Source of the DNA: Papaver somniferum
Lineage: Eukaryota > Streptophyta > Magnoliopsida > Ranunculales > Papaveraceae
Assembly (NCBI RefSeq): GCF_003573695.1
Contig: NC_039358.1
Location: 100,254,117 to 100,318,116 of the forward strand
DNA: 64,000 nucleotides
Direction: 5' to 3'
Shown here: positions 1 to 10,011 of the stretch, piece after piece
Layout: each line of letters begins with the position of its first letter
How positions within the stretch are numbered: position 1 is the stretch's first letter
The notes under the pieces: model-generated
Told to the model about the DNA's origin: nothing
Seen by the model: only the letters and a program-made list of their open reading frames with translations
The model's database searches: none
Program-made: the position numbers and the translations under genes

Positions 1-2096
1 TGGTATTTAGAGCCGAGTATGCCTCGCCTATCTATATCTCGAAATATGTGTTGGTAATCTTATCGCTTCGACCAAGTTTATCTTTACCTAGTGACGAAAG
101 TCATGATATGTTTTAATCACTTAGAAAATTGCTTTGACGAAGAATGTTTCAATGATTGGAATGAGAGTTTAGATTACATAACCAATTGTGGACATAAGCA
201 TTGTTGTGGAAACACATTTATGTATAAGTCCTATTCCTTGAACCAAAGTTTGCGAACTTTGTTGATCAAGAGAACCGGAAGAATGGCGTGAGCCAAGTCC
301 GCGAACTCAGTCCGCGAACTGCCTAAGTTCTCAAACCCGAGAATTTCTGCTGGAGTTGACAAACTAGTGCGTGAAGCTAAGTTCGGGAACTCAGTCCGCG
401 AACCGGCGAAGTTCTCATCCCGAGAATTTCTACTGGAGTTTGTAAACTCTGCCCGGCAACTTAAGTCCGCGAACTAAGTCTGCGAACTTAAGAAGGTTAT
501 GTATCTGAAGATGATTTCTGAACTTAAACTTAAAAAGACTAAGGAATGAGTTTGCAAACCGTGGCTATAAAAGTTCATGAACCGATTCGAGTGAATCAAA
601 TCATCTTTGCTTCAATTGTGTCTTGTGTAGTTACATAAGAATTCGTTACAATTGAACAACTCTCTAACTAGTTCATTTGAGTCATGTGAACTAGTTATGG
701 TGAAAAAGAACATGGTTGATATGAAATGCTCATATGGCTAACCTCTTGGTTAACTATTATTGAACCAACAAGTGCATACGTTTGGGTACGGTTAACAAAC
801 CTAGAAGTGTGCATTTCAATTGTGTGTAACAAGCTAAGTTTTCGATCTAACGGTTGAGAAATATTAGCTTGAATCTAAATCAGGTTTTCATATAACGGTG
901 GATATTGATTGCCTTGTTACCAAGGTAACTTAATGGCAAACCCTTATTTGAAAGACTATATAAGGGGACATCTAGAATCAATGCAAAAATAATCCCCACA
1001 CCTTATGTGTGCTACTAGTTTGCGTGCTAGATTCGTTTCTCCTTTAACCTTTGGTTTTCTTCTTCTAAAACCAGGTTAACGACTTAAAGACTTCATTGGG
1101 ATTGCGAAGCCAGACCGATACTACTTTATTTTAGTTGTGTGATCTGATCTTGCATCTTCTATCGTACGAGTACAATCATATTTATTGGATTGAGATTGAT
1201 ATCTCCGGTAGGCAAGATATAAAAAGTAATCACAAACATCTTCGTCTCATCGTTTGTGATTCTGCAACATCTTGTTTCGCTACCATACGATTAAGATTGT
1301 TGTGAGGTGATTGATAACTCTAGGCTGTTCTTCGGGAATATAAGACCGGACTATCAATTGGTTCCTGTTCGCCTTGATTATTATCAAAAGACGGAACAAA
1401 ACCTTTTAGGGTTTATCTATGGGAGATAGATTAATCCTTCGATAGACTTGTCTGTGTGAGACAGATTTGTTTGTCATCAAGTCTTTGACTTTGGGTCGTA
1501 GCAACTCTTAGTTGTGTGTGAGATCAGTTAAGGAAATCAAGTGTGTAGTATCCTGCTGGGATCAGAGGCGTAGGGAGTACAATTGTACCTTAGATCAGTG
1601 GGAGACTGATTGGGGTTCAACTACAGTCCAGTCCGAAGTTATCTTGGAGTAGGCTAGTGTCTGTAGCGGCTTAATACAGTGTGTGTCAATCTGGACTAGG
1701 TCCCGGGGTTTTTCTGCATTTGTAGTTTCCTCGTTAACAAAATTTCTGGTGTCTGTGTTATTTCAGTTTCTGCATTATATTGTTTTATCTTTATAATTTA
1801 AATAATATAAGATCATTAATTAGAGTAATCCAACCTTTGGTTGTTGATTGTCATTGATTGATCCTCGGATATTGGTATTTGGCACTATCCGAGTTATTCC
1901 TTGTATTTGATTAGGACTCGCTGATTTCTATTAGCTTGAGTAAATCAAAACAAGAGAGAGATATTAACTCCTGGAGATACTTTTTCCTAGATTGATTCTG
2001 ACTGTCTAGTTGATTCTCTAGAAAGTATTTCGGAGTTAGTCCATACAGATTTCTAAGCGAAATATTGGGTGGTGTTCTTAGACCCCCGCTTTTTCA
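1..2096 (+). mobile_element. Element F: 3' LTR of a Ty1/copia-like retrotransposon, left part outside the window
   Basis: The segment ends in CCCCCGCTTTTTCA, and the following bases resume a reverse-oriented gypsy LTR, so 2096 is an insertion boundary. The style of the 3' portion (GGTCCCGGGGTTTTTCTGCA near 1701, then an AT-rich tail) resembles SIRE/Maximus-type copia LTRs that I know; this is recognition from memory, not a search. TATA-like motifs occur at about 564 (GCTATAAAAG) and 955 (CTATATAAGG). A roughly 90-bp block with repeated GTCCGCGAAC motifs is duplicated at about 299-475. No reading frame longer than 66 codons is present. Where the LTR begins, and whether all of it is LTR, cannot be decided here. 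Confidence 0.65.
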
Positions 2097-2137
2097 GTTT
2101 TACGATTTTAGCATTTGTCGAAAATCCACCATCTACA
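2097..2137 (-). mobile_element. Element C: terminal 41 bp of the 3' LTR, cut by element F
   Basis: Read on the minus strand this begins TGTAGATGGTGGATTTTCGA, the start of the A/B/D LTR family. After 41 bp the match stops abruptly at the copia LTR end. The five bases 2097-2101 (GTTTT) are the likely right copy of the target-site duplication of F; the left copy lies outside the window. The rest of this LTR should continue to the left of the window. Confidence 0.8.
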
Positions 2138-2155
2138 TTAAGTCCCCTGCTTAGT
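2138..2155 (-). other. Polypurine tract of element C
   Basis: On the minus strand the bases just before the LTR start read CTAAGCAGGGGACTTAA. The same purine-rich box sits directly before the 3' LTRs at 24833, 39358 and 59292, which identifies it as the plus-strand primer of this family. Confidence 0.75.
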
Positions 2156-3001
2156 GAGGGACAATCATGTTCTTCAGTCATCACTGGATGGTTATTTTTT
2201 TAGTTACAGACGAAATAAGTAATTGAACTTAGTCGTAAAATAGAATATTACCGGATTTTCGATTGTACGAGCGAACCACGGCTTGAACGTAGATTCCAGT
2301 AGCATGACAGAGCATCGTCTAACGAGCGTAAATTGGTGTAGCACCGCTCCTTCTTTTTATTTCTTTTTCAGAAGTTGATAACTTGTTCATGAGTTGTTCA
2401 TGTTAAAATTATATATACATATGCATGTATAGACGTGGGTTTTGTAAAAACCCTTGTTTTAGGAACAAACGTTTGTTCGATCGTTAGTTTAAGAAACTAG
2501 CAATAATCCTTAATGTATGAGAGATTTTTTTAAAATATGTGAGATTTTAATAAACTCTCGTTTCATAGGTGGATGCTTGTACGAGAGAAAAGTTTTTTTT
2601 TTTTTTTGAATAGACGTGCGTCTGTTAATAAAAAATTTGTCTATGAGCTTTCATGAAAAATTTATTTTCGATATGTAAGCTTTCATAATTTTTTTGAAAA
2701 TATACTCTCGAGGGAGCAAATATATATATGTTTTTGAAATTTACGTGAGTTTCACGCTAAAACGTATTTTTTGTAAAATCAATGTTTTGATTTTGAACAA
2801 ACGTTGAAAGTAGACAATTATACATGGTGAAATAATGTTTGTATGTGAGTTTTCACAATTGTAGAATGGACGTCTGTCCAATTTATGAAAAACCAGTGGA
2901 TGTTAAAATTCACGTGGGTTGTTCATGCTTTTGTGAAAATCAAGTCATGATTTTGAATAACGAATCTTGCTCGTCTTTGCAGGTTTGAAGGAACGAGCAA
3001 G
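2156..3001 (-). mobile_element. Element C internal 3' region (left part), holding the leader of its antisense gene
   Basis: This stretch has no substantial reading frame. On the minus strand it is the 3' end of element C. On the plus strand it corresponds to the promoter/5'-UTR zone of the antisense gene seen in A, B and D: it shares the GAGCATCGTCTAACGAGCGT block (2311) and the intron end TTTGCAG|GTTTGAAGG (2976-2990). Compared with D it lacks the TGGGCCC-TATA-exon 1 block, because GTAGCACCGCT at about 2337 jumps straight into intron-like sequence. It is interrupted at 3001 by element B and resumes at 42493. Confidence 0.6.
2997..3001. repeat. Left target-site duplication of element B (GCAAG)
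   Basis: GCAAG lies immediately before the B LTR start. ACAAG follows the B 3' LTR end at 42488-42492. Four of five bases agree. Removing B and one copy gives GAACGAGCAAGTTTTCGAA, which matches the equivalent place in element D (58171-58185, read on the minus strand). Confidence 0.75.
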
Positions 3002-3285
3002 TGTATATGGTGGATTTTCTATAAAGGCTAAAATCGTAAACCCATAATTATACGAACTCCTGATCCAGCAATCAGATGTGAGTATTGAGACACAGGTCTC
3101 TCATCGAATCCTCTGACAGAGAATACTGTCTCTTAGAGTACATGCAGATATGTAGTCTCTCGGCTGGACAACGACATATCTCATGAATACTGAACACTTC
3201 AGTAATTATTTATATATAGAATCACGAGATTGACGGCTCCTAGACAGCTTGCTCTGCTAGTATAGAGTGATAACGTCTTCAGGAT
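3002..3285 (+). mobile_element. Element B: 5' LTR, left piece (284 bp)
   Basis: It starts TGTATATGGTGGATTTT, a mutated form of the family end TGTAGATGG, and follows the B 3' LTR (39358 onward) closely up to CTTCAGGAT. Element A is inserted here. The LTR resumes at 28325 with AGGATACAAAC. Confidence 0.9.
3281..3285. repeat. Left target-site duplication of element A (AGGAT)
   Basis: AGGAT precedes the A 5' LTR and is repeated exactly at 28325-28329 after the A 3' LTR. The uninterrupted site CTTCAGGATACAAAC is visible in the B 3' LTR near 39634. Confidence 0.95.
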
Positions 3286-3597
3286 TGTAGATGGTGGATT
3301 TTCGACAAAGGCTAAAATCATAAACTCATAATTATACAAAGCTCTGATTCAGCAATCAGACATGAGTATCGAGACACGGCTCTCTCATCGAATTCTCAAC
3401 GGAGAGTATTTTGTCTCAGAGTACATGTAGATTTGTAGTCTCACGACTGGACAACGGCATATCTCATGAATACTGAATACTGAATACTTTCAGTGATTAT
3501 TTCTATATAGTATCACGAGATGGACGGCTCCTAGACAGCTTGCTCTGCTAGTATAGAGCGATAACGTCTTCAGGAACAAACAACGAGTTTACCCTGA

Positions 3598-3608
3598 CTA
3601 TATAAAAG
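3598..3608 (+). promoter_or_regulatory. Putative LTR TATA box
   Basis: CTATATAAAAG lies about 310 bp into the LTR and is kept at the same place in the A 3' LTR (25138), B (28351 and 39662) and D (59591 and 59700). It lies between two copies of a CTCCTAGACAGC...GCTAGTATAGAG motif. Its role as the core promoter of the element RNA is inferred from conservation and position. Confidence 0.5.
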
Positions 3609-3712
3609 ATATGACTTACCGACAGGCTCATATCAGGATAATTAATGCTCCTAGACAGCTTGCTCTGCTAGTATAGAGCCACAAAGTTAATTATTCCTAA
3701 TTACAATTGCTC

Positions 3713-4000
3713 TTATTCCATGGTCGAATCCACGACTGGTCCCATGGAATGGCAATAACAATTGTTCTGATTCTATGATCGAATCCACAGCTTGATCTCA
3801 TAGAATAGCAATAACTATATTATCTGATTACTCCGATTTCATGATCGAATCCACAACTGGTCTCATAAGTGGTAATAGATAAATCTTAATTACTCCGATT
3901 CTATGGTCGAATCTACGATCCCATGGAATGGTAATGCTCACTTTATTATTCTGAATTCCTAGTCGAATCCTCAGCCGATCCTACGAATTAATAATAAACA
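3713..4000 (+). repeat. Five-unit hairpin tandem repeat in the A 5' LTR
   Basis: Units of about 56-65 bp start near 3713, 3770, 3835, 3897 and 3953. Each has a CGAATC core flanked by short inverted arms. Arm sequences differ between units but still pair: TTCCATGG with CCATGGAA, ATTCTATGA with TCATAGAAT, ATTCTATGG with CCATGGAAT (one G-T pair). The same array is at 25253-25540 in the 3' LTR. B, C and D do not have it. Confidence 0.8.
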
Positions 4001-4229
4001 TCTTATTGCTTAGTTTTGTGAATTATTCTCCACTGAATTCCACAATTAGTAATAAATAATCAACAACCGGGCGTCTGAGCTACCTCTAAGTAAGCCCCGA
4101 TTCAAATGGTGAAGGTGTATTCAACGACGATACACTAACAGTCACCGCACGAACGAGTATTTCAAAAATACGACGAAACGATGAACCTATGCAAAATAGG
4201 GAAGAAAATAATTAAAAATATTGATCAGG

Positions 4230-5705
4230 GTGCTGGGAGCATGGACACACGACCGATGGACCGTGTCGTGGTCAATCCCACGCCAGTTTTATATTTTTAA
4301 TGAATTTTTATTATTTTCCATGATTTGATGAAAATTCTCTCATTTTATCAAATCTCCTTCGTCTCGAGGAAACTCCTCGGTTAGCTGAGTCAGCGCCTGT
4401 GCACGCGTGGTATAAACTGTACATGTGTTTCGTGATCTTCCGAAAATACCCTCTAATGTTCTCCTCCTTCTCCGGCACCTATACGCTGGCCTTTTAATTT
4501 CCGCCATTAACCAACACCAGAACTTCCGTTAACCCAAAAAATCAAATCCACAATTATTCCTGATACTGCAAACATCTAATTTATTCGATAAAATAATCAA
4601 ATTAGCTATGAATCGATCAACTTTTTCTCGGTATTTTTGTTGTAGAATTTCTCTTCAAGAACTTTCCTCTTAATTTCGTACCACATCAAAACCCGAAAAC
4701 AAATGAATATGAGAACCCCCAAATTTGATGTTGTCAAACCATAATATAAAATTATGGAAATCCATAAATCAAGAATAAACCATAAATTTATGGTGTGGTA
4801 CTTCCATAAATCCATAAAAATAATATAAAATTAAGGAAAGGAGTGTGGGGCGTGACCATTGGCCAACCGGACATGCCTTGGTCCCAACCGGACCCACACC
4901 CCACGGTTCCTTATTATTTTATTATTTTTATTATTATTTCTCTAATTTCATGAAAAAACTCCTTGATTTCATGGTATTTTGCACAAATCATCAAATAATA
5001 ACAATAATATAAAATAAATTATGAAAACTTGTGGGACCAAGCCTTGGCCGACCGGCCATGCCCTAGCCGGTCCCACATGCCCCTTTGTTTTATTATTTTA
5101 TTATTATTAGTTTTCCTTGAATTCATCAAATTCCTTGATTTCATGGTATTTCTCTCAAATTAGGAAAAATTCCCTCAAATCATCAAAATACTTAAAAATA
5201 TTAAAAAAAATAGGGAAACCCGTGGGACCGGACCCTAGCCGGCCGGCCATGCCTTCCACGATCCCACATGCCCTTGTTTTTATTATTTTAATATTTTTTG
5301 CTTCCTTGAACTCATGAAAACTCCTTCAATTCATGGAAACTTCCTAAATTCATCAAACTTCTCAAAATTCATGAATTTTTCATAAAATCATCAAAATATT
5401 ATAAAATTAAGGAAAAGGCACCACGGGACCGTGGTCACGACCGGCCGACCATGCCTTGACCATGGTGGTCCCAGGCCTCCTCATTTCTTATTTTATAATT
5501 ATTTTTCATCATCTCATGGTGTTTTCCTCAGTTTCGTCGAAACCCTAATTTTGGCATATTTTCTCGAATGGATGCTCAATTGCACGCCAGAAAATATCAA
5601 AATTCTCAGGACTGAGACGCGGACGCCTTGGGGACACGAGCACGCTATATTGACCGACCAAGATTGTCTCTTTGGCTCACGGAAGCCGGTCCCATCAATT
5701 TTCAC
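4230..5705 (+). repeat. Degenerate ~190-bp tandem repeat with GTGGGACC...GGTCCCAC hairpins
   Basis: About six units (near 4240, 4845, 5030, 5220, 5415 and 5640) each carry GGGACC, a CCGGCCGGCCATGCC-like centre and GGTCCCAC, followed by AT-rich spacers such as TTATTTTATTATTATT and TTCATGGTATTT. The outer GGGACCGG and CCGGTCCC arms are complementary. Every A-D LTR has the array (for example 25785-26835, 28720-29760, 40055-41090, 49120-50060 and 60110-60980). Confidence 0.75.
4382..4794. other. About 410-bp insertion unique to the A 5' LTR
   Basis: Both A LTRs read AACTCCTCGGT and later GGTACTTCCATAAATCC, but the 3' LTR joins them with TTCAT while the 5' LTR has about 410 extra bases. No terminal inverted repeat or clear target duplication is seen. 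On the minus strand 4606-4815 is open for 69 codons and partly hydrophobic. The right end (ATAATATAAAATTATGG) resembles nearby LTR sequence, as if joined by template switching. The source is unknown. Confidence 0.55.
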
Positions 5706-7191
5706 AGTTTTGACCTAACTTGCACAATTGCTCGTATTAGGTCCAAAACTCTCCCAAACACTTTGGATTTTCATGAAGTGATCGTCAGGCGGTCACGGGA
5801 CAACCCAGGGCCGGTTTCATGACTCCATGGTCGGTCCCTCGCCTCGTCATAATTAATTAGGTTTTCTCACCTAAGGCTCAGACGAGCATTTTTGAATAAA
5901 TGATTAAGCCAGCATTTAATCATTCTTTCACCAACAAATCGTCAACTCTTCATGAGTTCTTTGTATTTGCTCACGTGAGCATATGGACACTACATGGTTG
6001 ACCCATGGTCCATGTAGTCGCTCCCTTCTTCGTCCCATGGTTGAAATTCTGACGAACCATGAATTGATCATCAATTGATCAAATTAGGGTTTCTGAATCC
6101 AATGATCATCATTCCAGATTCCAACCTTAATAATTTTACGACGACCTCATGGTCATTAATTTTATTAATTATGCTCGGTTCAGTGACCAGTATTCTAATT
6201 AATATTTTTGGTATGCTGCCAATAATCCATCAGATGAGCAACACATGCTCAGATGATCAAATATTCAACAATTCATCACATGAGCAGCACTTGCTCAGAT
6301 GAGGAATATTTGCTCAATATTGGTTCAACAATCAATATTCAACGATCCATCGAATGAGCAATACTTGCTCACCGTAAGAAGTATACCTCTGTCTCATGAC
6401 ATGTTCAATTCATGAGTTTCAGAACATCATGTTCAACTCAACGACTACATGGACTCATCGTCCCATCAAACCACGAAGTCATCAATTGACTAACAAACCA
6501 CGAGACGTCAATCGTCTCACTTTGGGGGATATCACTTAGGGTTTTGGTCTGGCGGTCTACGACACGTGTGTTCAAACACACGATGGAATGTGAGCAAGTC
6601 GTGCAATCAGTTGAAGGAATTCACGAGGTAGTGGGTGGAAGATCGACCAAGTCTCCGCACGTTGAGCAACTCGTTTCAAACACGATCTCCACTTCCCCAC
6701 TCCTTGATTCCATTAACTGTCACACTTCATGGGATCATGGTGTCTACAATTCCAGCAATATAAATAAATCTCTGAATCATGATTGAATCAGCATCAACAG
6801 TATCATCAATCTCACGTCTCACCGACAACACGAGATCATCAACTCATCAATTGAGCAACTACTCTCAATTGAGCAATTTCAATCATTCAGAGCTTATCAT
6901 ATTCAGAACTCACACACCCACAATCTTTGATTACCATTGATTCCACACATTTCTCAGCTTCCCTCCTACAGGTCAACCCATCCTCTCTTGTGACCGAATT
7001 TACTCTGGAACGGTCATTGTCTTGATTTAGGCCGAAGTACTACAGATTGATCTCTCGAATCTAAAGCACCCCCTTTGCAGCGGTGCATCTATGTGAGGTT
7101 TAATATTTCGCTCGGTTCGAGGAGTCTCCTCCGTACGGTCGTCTCCTCAATTCCTTAAAAACCAGCAAATCGTTTTTCCCCATCTATAGAT

Positions 7192-7209
7192 TGGCGACCA
7201 CAGTGGGAG
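7192..7209 (+). other. Primer binding site of element A
   Basis: TGGCGACCACAGTGGGAG starts three bases after the LTR end. It would pair with a tRNA ending CTCCCACTGTGGTCGCCA, which from memory fits a plant tRNA-Arg. A tRNA-Arg primer is typical of Ogre/Tat-lineage gypsy elements. The same 18-mer is at 51286. Confidence 0.8.
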
Positions 7210-7245
7210 ATCATTCTCTCGGTTGCAATCTCACAACTCCACAAG

Positions 7246-8964
7246 ATGGCTGGTCTTAGGTCTAGGCTAGTCACAGGTTCCAACGCAAACGGCGCTAGCA
7301 CTAGCAACAACAACAATCAGAATATCCCGGAGACAATTCCGACCTCTAACACTGATGGTGGTGACACTATTCCTCCTCACACCAAAGGTCATCCACTGTC
7401 CGGATGACACCCTGAAGAAGTCAGAGGAGATCCACCGCCTACCATTGTTGATCTTATCAAAGCGCAGGATACTCTTGCAAAGAACCAGACTGACATGGCT
7501 GCTACACAGAAGGAGCTGTATAATTATCTTACTGACAAGATGTCAGAGAAGACTCAAGAGAAGGGAAAGAAGAAGGAGAAATCCTCAGACGATGGTCCTG
7601 AAGTAATTCCAATCCATAAAGTAGAAGACGACGAAGTCCACAAAACTGCTGCAGACAACTCATCAGCAAAGGGATCATCGAATTTCATCACTCGCGAGGA
7701 TCTGGAGCACCTTTTGGAGAACCGTGGAAAAGACAAAACACCGCATGTCCATCGTCATCAACCTCCTTATCATGCCGCTACGCAGAGGACTCCACTCCCC
7801 AAAGGTTACGTTTCTCCAACCTTCACCTTATATGATGGAACTGGCAATGCTAGGGAACATGTCTCTCGTTTTCTCGAATCCGTGGGAGAACATGAACACA
7901 ATCATGTCGTCCGTCTCAAGGAATTATCAAAATCTCTGAAAGGCAGAGCATACACCTGGTATAACAACATAGCACCAGGGACTATCAACAATTGAGGAGA
8001 AATGGTTAGCGCATTCTACAGGAAATACTTCTTCGTGTCAGAACAAGTCACCCTCTCCGACTTTGGAAGGATGTTTCAGAGGGTCAGTGAAAATCCCAAT
8101 GATTATGTGAAAAGATTCAGATTCCAAGCCCTGGATTGTCATGACCCAAACGTCACGGAGCAACAACTGGTGGACTAGTGCATCAATGGCATGCTCCCGG
8201 TCTACAGGGCCTTGCTAGAAAACCTTCGATTCCATACTTTCTCAGAACTTCAAGAAGCTGCGAAGAGGTCGGCAACCACTGCACCCGCTCTTTTGGAAAG
8301 AGCAAAGTCTACAAAGACTGAAGATTCAAAAGACACTCGAGGAAGCAGGCGTTTGATCAACAAGCAGTATAACCTGCAACCTTCAACAAATGCTGTCTCG
8401 GAAGGGAGTAAGCGAAAAGCAGAACCACAACACAAGCAGACTTCCTCCACCCCTTCAAAGACACACAAGAAGGAGAATTCGAAAATCCCTCCTCAACATA
8501 CGGAAGATCCAGAAGTACCTGATTTTCCCTGTTCAATGGAAGAAGTTAATGAACTACTCGATGCCTGGATTCAACACGGCCCAATCAAATTTCCTTATGT
8601 CAAGTAGGAACCAACTGAAGAGGCCATGGAAAATTCTCGGTATTTTCGCCTCCATAGATACGTCAGCCATCCCACGAGTGATTGCAAAATTTTGAAGCGC
8701 ATATTCAAAGAAAAGGTCGAATCAGGAGAGCTCAACCTGGGGACTGAGGGGGTGCACAAAAACCCCCTCCCAGTCAGAACTGTTACCATCTCTGAACCTC
8801 ATGTCAAGGAAACGGTCCAATCTCTGATCGAACATGTCTGCGAGATGTTGTATCTTTCGAAAGCTCAAAGGAAAGACACGTTTGCTGCACTGAACCACAT
8901 CGTGTCCGGAAGACGTCCGCTGATCCAAGAGACCACCACCGGACCTTCAACCACCGACACATAA
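7246..8964 (+). pseudogene. gag pseudogene of element A
   Basis: The frame opens with ATG at 7246 (MAGLRSRLVTG), 37 bp after the primer site. It stays in one frame to 8964 but is broken by stops at 7405 (TGA), 7993 (TGA in place of Trp), 8176 (TAG) and 8605 (TAG). A retrotransposon gag (capsid) domain is recognisable from residues AREHVSRFLESVGEHEHNHV through SLKGRAYTWYNNIAPG and NDYVKRFRFQALD. A Tat-type knuckle with the pattern R-x2-H-x-Y-V-x-H-x4-C follows near 8645-8690; its first Cys is Leu here. A Gln/Lys-rich hinge precedes the knuckle. The product would have been the particle protein of the element. Since the frame is otherwise continuous, the four stops are probably point decay after, or shortly before, insertion. 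Confidence 0.85.
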
Positions 8965-8968
8965 ATGT

Positions 8969-9574
8969 ATGACTGGGGACTACTCATCGATGTATGACCT
9001 TCAACCACCGGCACAGAAATGTATGACCTTCAACCACGTGCACATTAAAGGAAATGAGTTCAAGAGGGCGTTCGTCGATGTTGGTACCGCTGTCAACATC
9101 ATCCCTTTGAAAACTCTCAGAGCTTCTGGTATTACTCGACGGGAAGCCACCCACGCTCCCATAGCAATCAGGGACCACGAAGGAATCTCCAGAGGCTCAT
9201 ACAGCTTCATCACTCTCAAAATTACGGAAAGATTGATCTGCACTGAGGCCAAGTTTTTCATAATCCGGGAAGACCCTGGATACGACATGGTCCTTGGGAG
9301 AACTTGGATTCATGCTGGAAGGACAATGATGCCTTCAACACATCCTGTCATCGACAAGGATTCCGAGTCGGAAGACGAAGCAGAGGATGCACCACCTTTT
9401 AAGCATCTGGAAGAAGTAAAAACTCTGATGGGACTTATGCAGGAACTTGGAGATAATCCGCACACCTTTGTCAGAAGGTTTCAAGCTCAGGCAAGTCTTA
9501 TTCCTCCTCTTGCTACAATATTACCAATGTTCAAATACGCTACTATGGTCCAAGGACTTCTCCCCATGAATTAG
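8969..9574 (+). pseudogene. Protease-like domain of element A, followed by a capsid-like segment
   Basis: The frame is shifted +1 relative to gag, after a small local duplication (ATGTATGACCTTCAACCAC copies at 8992 and 9019). The retropepsin-like fold is shown by AFVDVGTAVNIIPLKTLRAS (catalytic Asp in DVGT, where other families have D-T/S-G) and the late YDMVLGRTWIH motif. Next comes an acidic linker and then a segment beginning EVKTLMGLMQELGDNPHTFV with VRRFQAQASLI, which resembles the capsid C-terminal region of this element's own gag. It ends at a stop at 9572, where B and D continue. It would be the maturation protease, but lesions make it inactive as a gag-pol product. Confidence 0.75.
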
Positions 9575-9687
9575 CAGTCATCAAAAGATACGAGTGGTTA
9601 AATTCACCTCATCAATATTACACTCAATGGTCGGGTTCAGAACTTCTTCAAATCGGTCACTCCATCGAGAGGTTCATTGCTGAAGAC

Positions 9688-10011
9688 TTGGCTAAGCATG
9701 ATCAACACTATGTTGGATACTCTCTTCCGCGCGAGTATCCATACGGGCCACAATCGAAGAATTCCATCAAACAGGGAATTCCGAATCAGCGGAAGATATT
9801 CAAGGCACGATCGACCAAGCCTAACAAGTTTCATGAAGGGGACCTGGTTCTCAAAGCAGTTCAGCGCGGTCTTCATTCTACAAGGAACTCCAATTGGGAA
9901 GGACCATTCATGGTCGCTGAGTCCGTGGCCGGAGGATACTACAAATTGACCAACATAGATGACAGAACCCTACCAGTAATTCACGAAAATTGGCTCAAAG
10001 CGTTTATCTGA
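9688..10011 (+). pseudogene. Integrase C-terminal tail remnant of element A
   Basis: This 107-codon frame contains KPNKFHEGDLVLKAV and NWEGPFMVAESVAGGYYKL, ending with a W-L-K-A-F motif. That is the usual C-terminal signature of Ty3/gypsy integrase (GDLVL...NWEGP...GYY.L). The integrase zinc finger and D,D35E catalytic core that should precede it are absent: less than 400 bp separate it from the protease region. A stop and frame change near 9572-9690 separate the two. It is a footprint of an internal deletion of RT, RNase H and integrase core. Confidence 0.8.

Larger units (their letters stand above)
3286..7188 (+). mobile_element. Element A 5' LTR (3.9 kb)
   Basis: It begins TGTAGATGGTGG and ends CCCCATCTATA (the usual ending is CCATCTACA; one base has changed). 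It is 411 bp longer than the 3' LTR, mainly because of an extra segment at about 4382-4794. It contains a TATA motif, two hairpin repeat arrays and TGAGCAA/TTGCTCA-rich DNA. Its short reading frames recur in the other LTRs and look incidental. Confidence 0.9.

Noticed and set aside
91..291. 66-codon frame at the start of the window
   Set aside because: It lies in copia LTR-like sequence, is short, and shows no motif.
3713..4000. Evenly spaced repeats considered as a CRISPR-like array
   Set aside because: The units are degenerate hairpin repeats within a eukaryotic LTR, duplicated in the partner LTR. There are no unique spacers or cas genes.
5514..5705. Minus-strand 63-codon frame in the A 5' LTR, repeated at 26650, 29537, 40867 and 60782
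   Set aside because: It recurs because the LTRs are homologous. Its start and end shift from copy to copy and no protein motif is visible.
7246..10011. Search for reverse transcriptase (YxDD-type) and integrase core motifs
   Set aside because: No such motifs are seen here or in the equivalent parts of B, C, D or G. Only the integrase C-terminal tail is present.
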